DNA from: JBKDZL01 sp047971145
Lineage (GTDB): Bacteria; Bacillota_I; Bacilli_A; Erysipelotrichales; Erysipelotrichaceae
NCBI GenBank assembly: GCA_047971145.1
Contig: JBKDZL010000052.1
Coordinates: forward strand, 1 to 13,933
DNA: 13,933 nucleotides
Direction of reading: 5' to 3'
In this document: piece after piece, positions 12,936-13,933 of the stretch
How positions within the stretch are numbered: the first letter of the stretch is position 1
How the letters are laid out: each line of letters opens with the position of its first letter
Notes under the pieces: model-generated
The model's database searches: none
What the model saw: only the letters and a program-made list of their open reading frames with translations
What the model was told of the DNA's origin: nothing
Translations under genes and position numbers: made by a program

Positions 12936-13933
12936 CAAAAGATATAATTTTATTAGCAATTGAGAGTAGTTGTGATGAAACTGCTTGTGCTATTGTCAAA
13001 AATGGCAATACTATTTTAAGTAGTATTGTCTCTTCACAAATTAATACTCATGCAAAATTTGGTGGGGTAGTTCCTGAGGTAGCCTCTAGATTACATGTTG
13101 AGAATATTTCTTTTGTTATTGATCAAGCATTAAAAGAGGCTGGTGTTGAGTACTCACAGATTACAGCTATTGCGGTAACTCAGGGTCCTGGGTTAGTGGG
13201 TTGTTTACATATTGGTTTGCAAGCGGCTAAAACTTTGGCTTTTATCTATGATAAGCCTTTATTAGGTGTTAATCATTTAGCTGGTCATATTTATGCTAAT
13301 AATTTTGTGGCTGAAATTAAATATCCTTGTTTAGCACTAGTGGTATCAGGTGGTCATACTGAGTTGGTTTTACTTAAGGCAGCTAATGAGTTTAAAGTTT
13401 TGGGTATGAGTCAGGATGATGCAGTTGGTGAAGCCTATGATAAAGTTGCCCGATTGCTAGGTTTGGGTTATCCTGGTGGTCCGATAATTGATAAATTAGC
13501 TCAATCTGGAGCAGATATTTTTCCTTTTCCTAAGGTTAGAGTGAGTGAAAAATATAATTTTTCTTATAGTGGACTCAAATCAGCAACTTTACAATTATTA
13601 AATAGATTAGAAAAGCATAATACCAGTTATACAGTTGAAGATATAGCTTGTAGTTTTCAAGAGGCTGTGCTTAAGCAATTAATAGAAAAAGCTGATTTAG
13701 CCTTATGTGAGTATGAACCTCAACAATTTGTTTTGGCAGGAGGTGTAGCTGCCAATAGTCGATTAAGAGATTTAGTAAGTACTACTTTAAGACAAAAATA
13801 TCCAGAGATTGAAATGATTATTCCCCCACTAAAATATTGTACTGATAATGATGCAATGATTGGGGCTGCATGTTATATTAGTTATCAAGAATGCCAAATA
13901 AATGATTTGAGTATATCATCTGATCCATCAATG
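12932..13933 (+). CDS. tsaD: tRNA N6-threonylcarbamoyladenosine transferase TsaD (3' end cut by window)
   Basis: The frame is open from ATG 12932 to the last base, giving 334 residues, so probably only a few residues are missing. TsaD is the catalytic subunit that transfers the threonylcarbamoyl group from threonylcarbamoyl-AMP to A37. IESSCDET is at residues 10-17, the metal ligands His115 and His119 in NHLAGHIYA, the nucleotide loops VSGGHTEL at 138-145 and AGGVAANSRLR at 269-279, GEAYDKVARLL at 166-176, and the third metal ligand Asp307 in DNDAMIGAA. AAAGGA precedes the start, and the ATG overlaps the rimI stop by four bases. No anomaly was seen. Confidence 0.97.
   Translation, partial: MTKDIILLAIESSCDETACAIVKNGNTILSSIVSSQINTHAKFGGVVPEVASRLHVENISFVIDQALKEAGVEYSQITAIAVTQGPGLVGCLHIGLQAAKTLAFIYDKPLLGVNHLAGHIYANNFVAEIKYPCLALVVSGGHTELVLLKAANEFKVLGMSQDDAVGEAYDKVARLLGLGYPGGPIIDKLAQSGADIFPFPKVRVSEKYNFSYSGLKSATLQLLNRLEKHNTSYTVEDIACSFQEAVLKQLIEKADLALCEYEPQQFVLAGGVAANSRLRDLVSTTLRQKYPEIEMIIPPLKYCTDNDAMIGAACYISYQECQINDLSISSDPSM

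Noticed and set aside
1..13933. CRISPR arrays, rRNA or tRNA genes, insertion sequences, prophage or toxin-antitoxin pairs
   Set aside because: No regularly spaced repeats, no tRNA- or rRNA-like segments and no transposase- or phage-like proteins were seen in reading the window.

Overview
The window comes from an AT-rich, low-GC Gram-positive-type bacterium (Bacillota). Three things point there: a T-box leader, strong AGGAGG-type ribosome binding sites, and lipoprotein signal peptides. TGA is used as a genuine stop (tsaE, rimI) and Trp is encoded by TGG, so the mycoplasma code is excluded. A member near the Erysipelotrichia or deep-branching Mollicutes relatives seems plausible, but that is an impression from protein style and not a demonstrated placement.

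Layout. (1) 1-3934, plus strand: the end of the str operon, with the last codons of rpsL, then rpsG, fusA and tuf, closed by a clear intrinsic terminator. (2) 3950-4985: a single M19-type dipeptidase gene with its own extended -10 promoter and a bidirectional terminator. (3) 7444-5004, minus strand: a polar amino acid ABC importer (binding lipoprotein, permease, ATPase). It is read from a TTGACA/TATTAT promoter through a complete T-box leader, so expression should rise when one specific tRNA is uncharged. (4) 7512-11327, plus strand: a compact operon with an AAC(3)-family acetyltransferase, a NusG-II domain membrane-anchored protein, a Gx transporter (Hpre_diP_synt_I family) membrane protein, a two-repeat lipoprotein resembling a divergent FMN-binding domain protein, and an ApbE flavin transferase. 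Genes two to five look like an extracytoplasmic flavinylation or extracellular electron transfer module (compare EetA, EetB, PplA and FmnB of Listeria), but without the NADH dehydrogenase and quinone genes. (5) 11445-13933, plus strand: tsaE, tsaB, rimI and tsaD, with overlapping or abutting reading frames. This is the tRNA t6A37 synthesis operon; tsaD runs off the right edge.

The most interesting part is region 4. The presumed flavin carrier has two internal repeats but no canonical [ST]GAT flavinylation motif. An antibiotic-acetyltransferase-family gene leads the operon. The lipoprotein gene is flanked by intercistronic hairpins, one of which, if folded, would bring a distant Shine-Dalgarno to the apbE start. 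Two transcription units (AAC(3)-like and tsaE) have promoters placed so that transcription should begin at or next to the start codon, suggesting leaderless messages.
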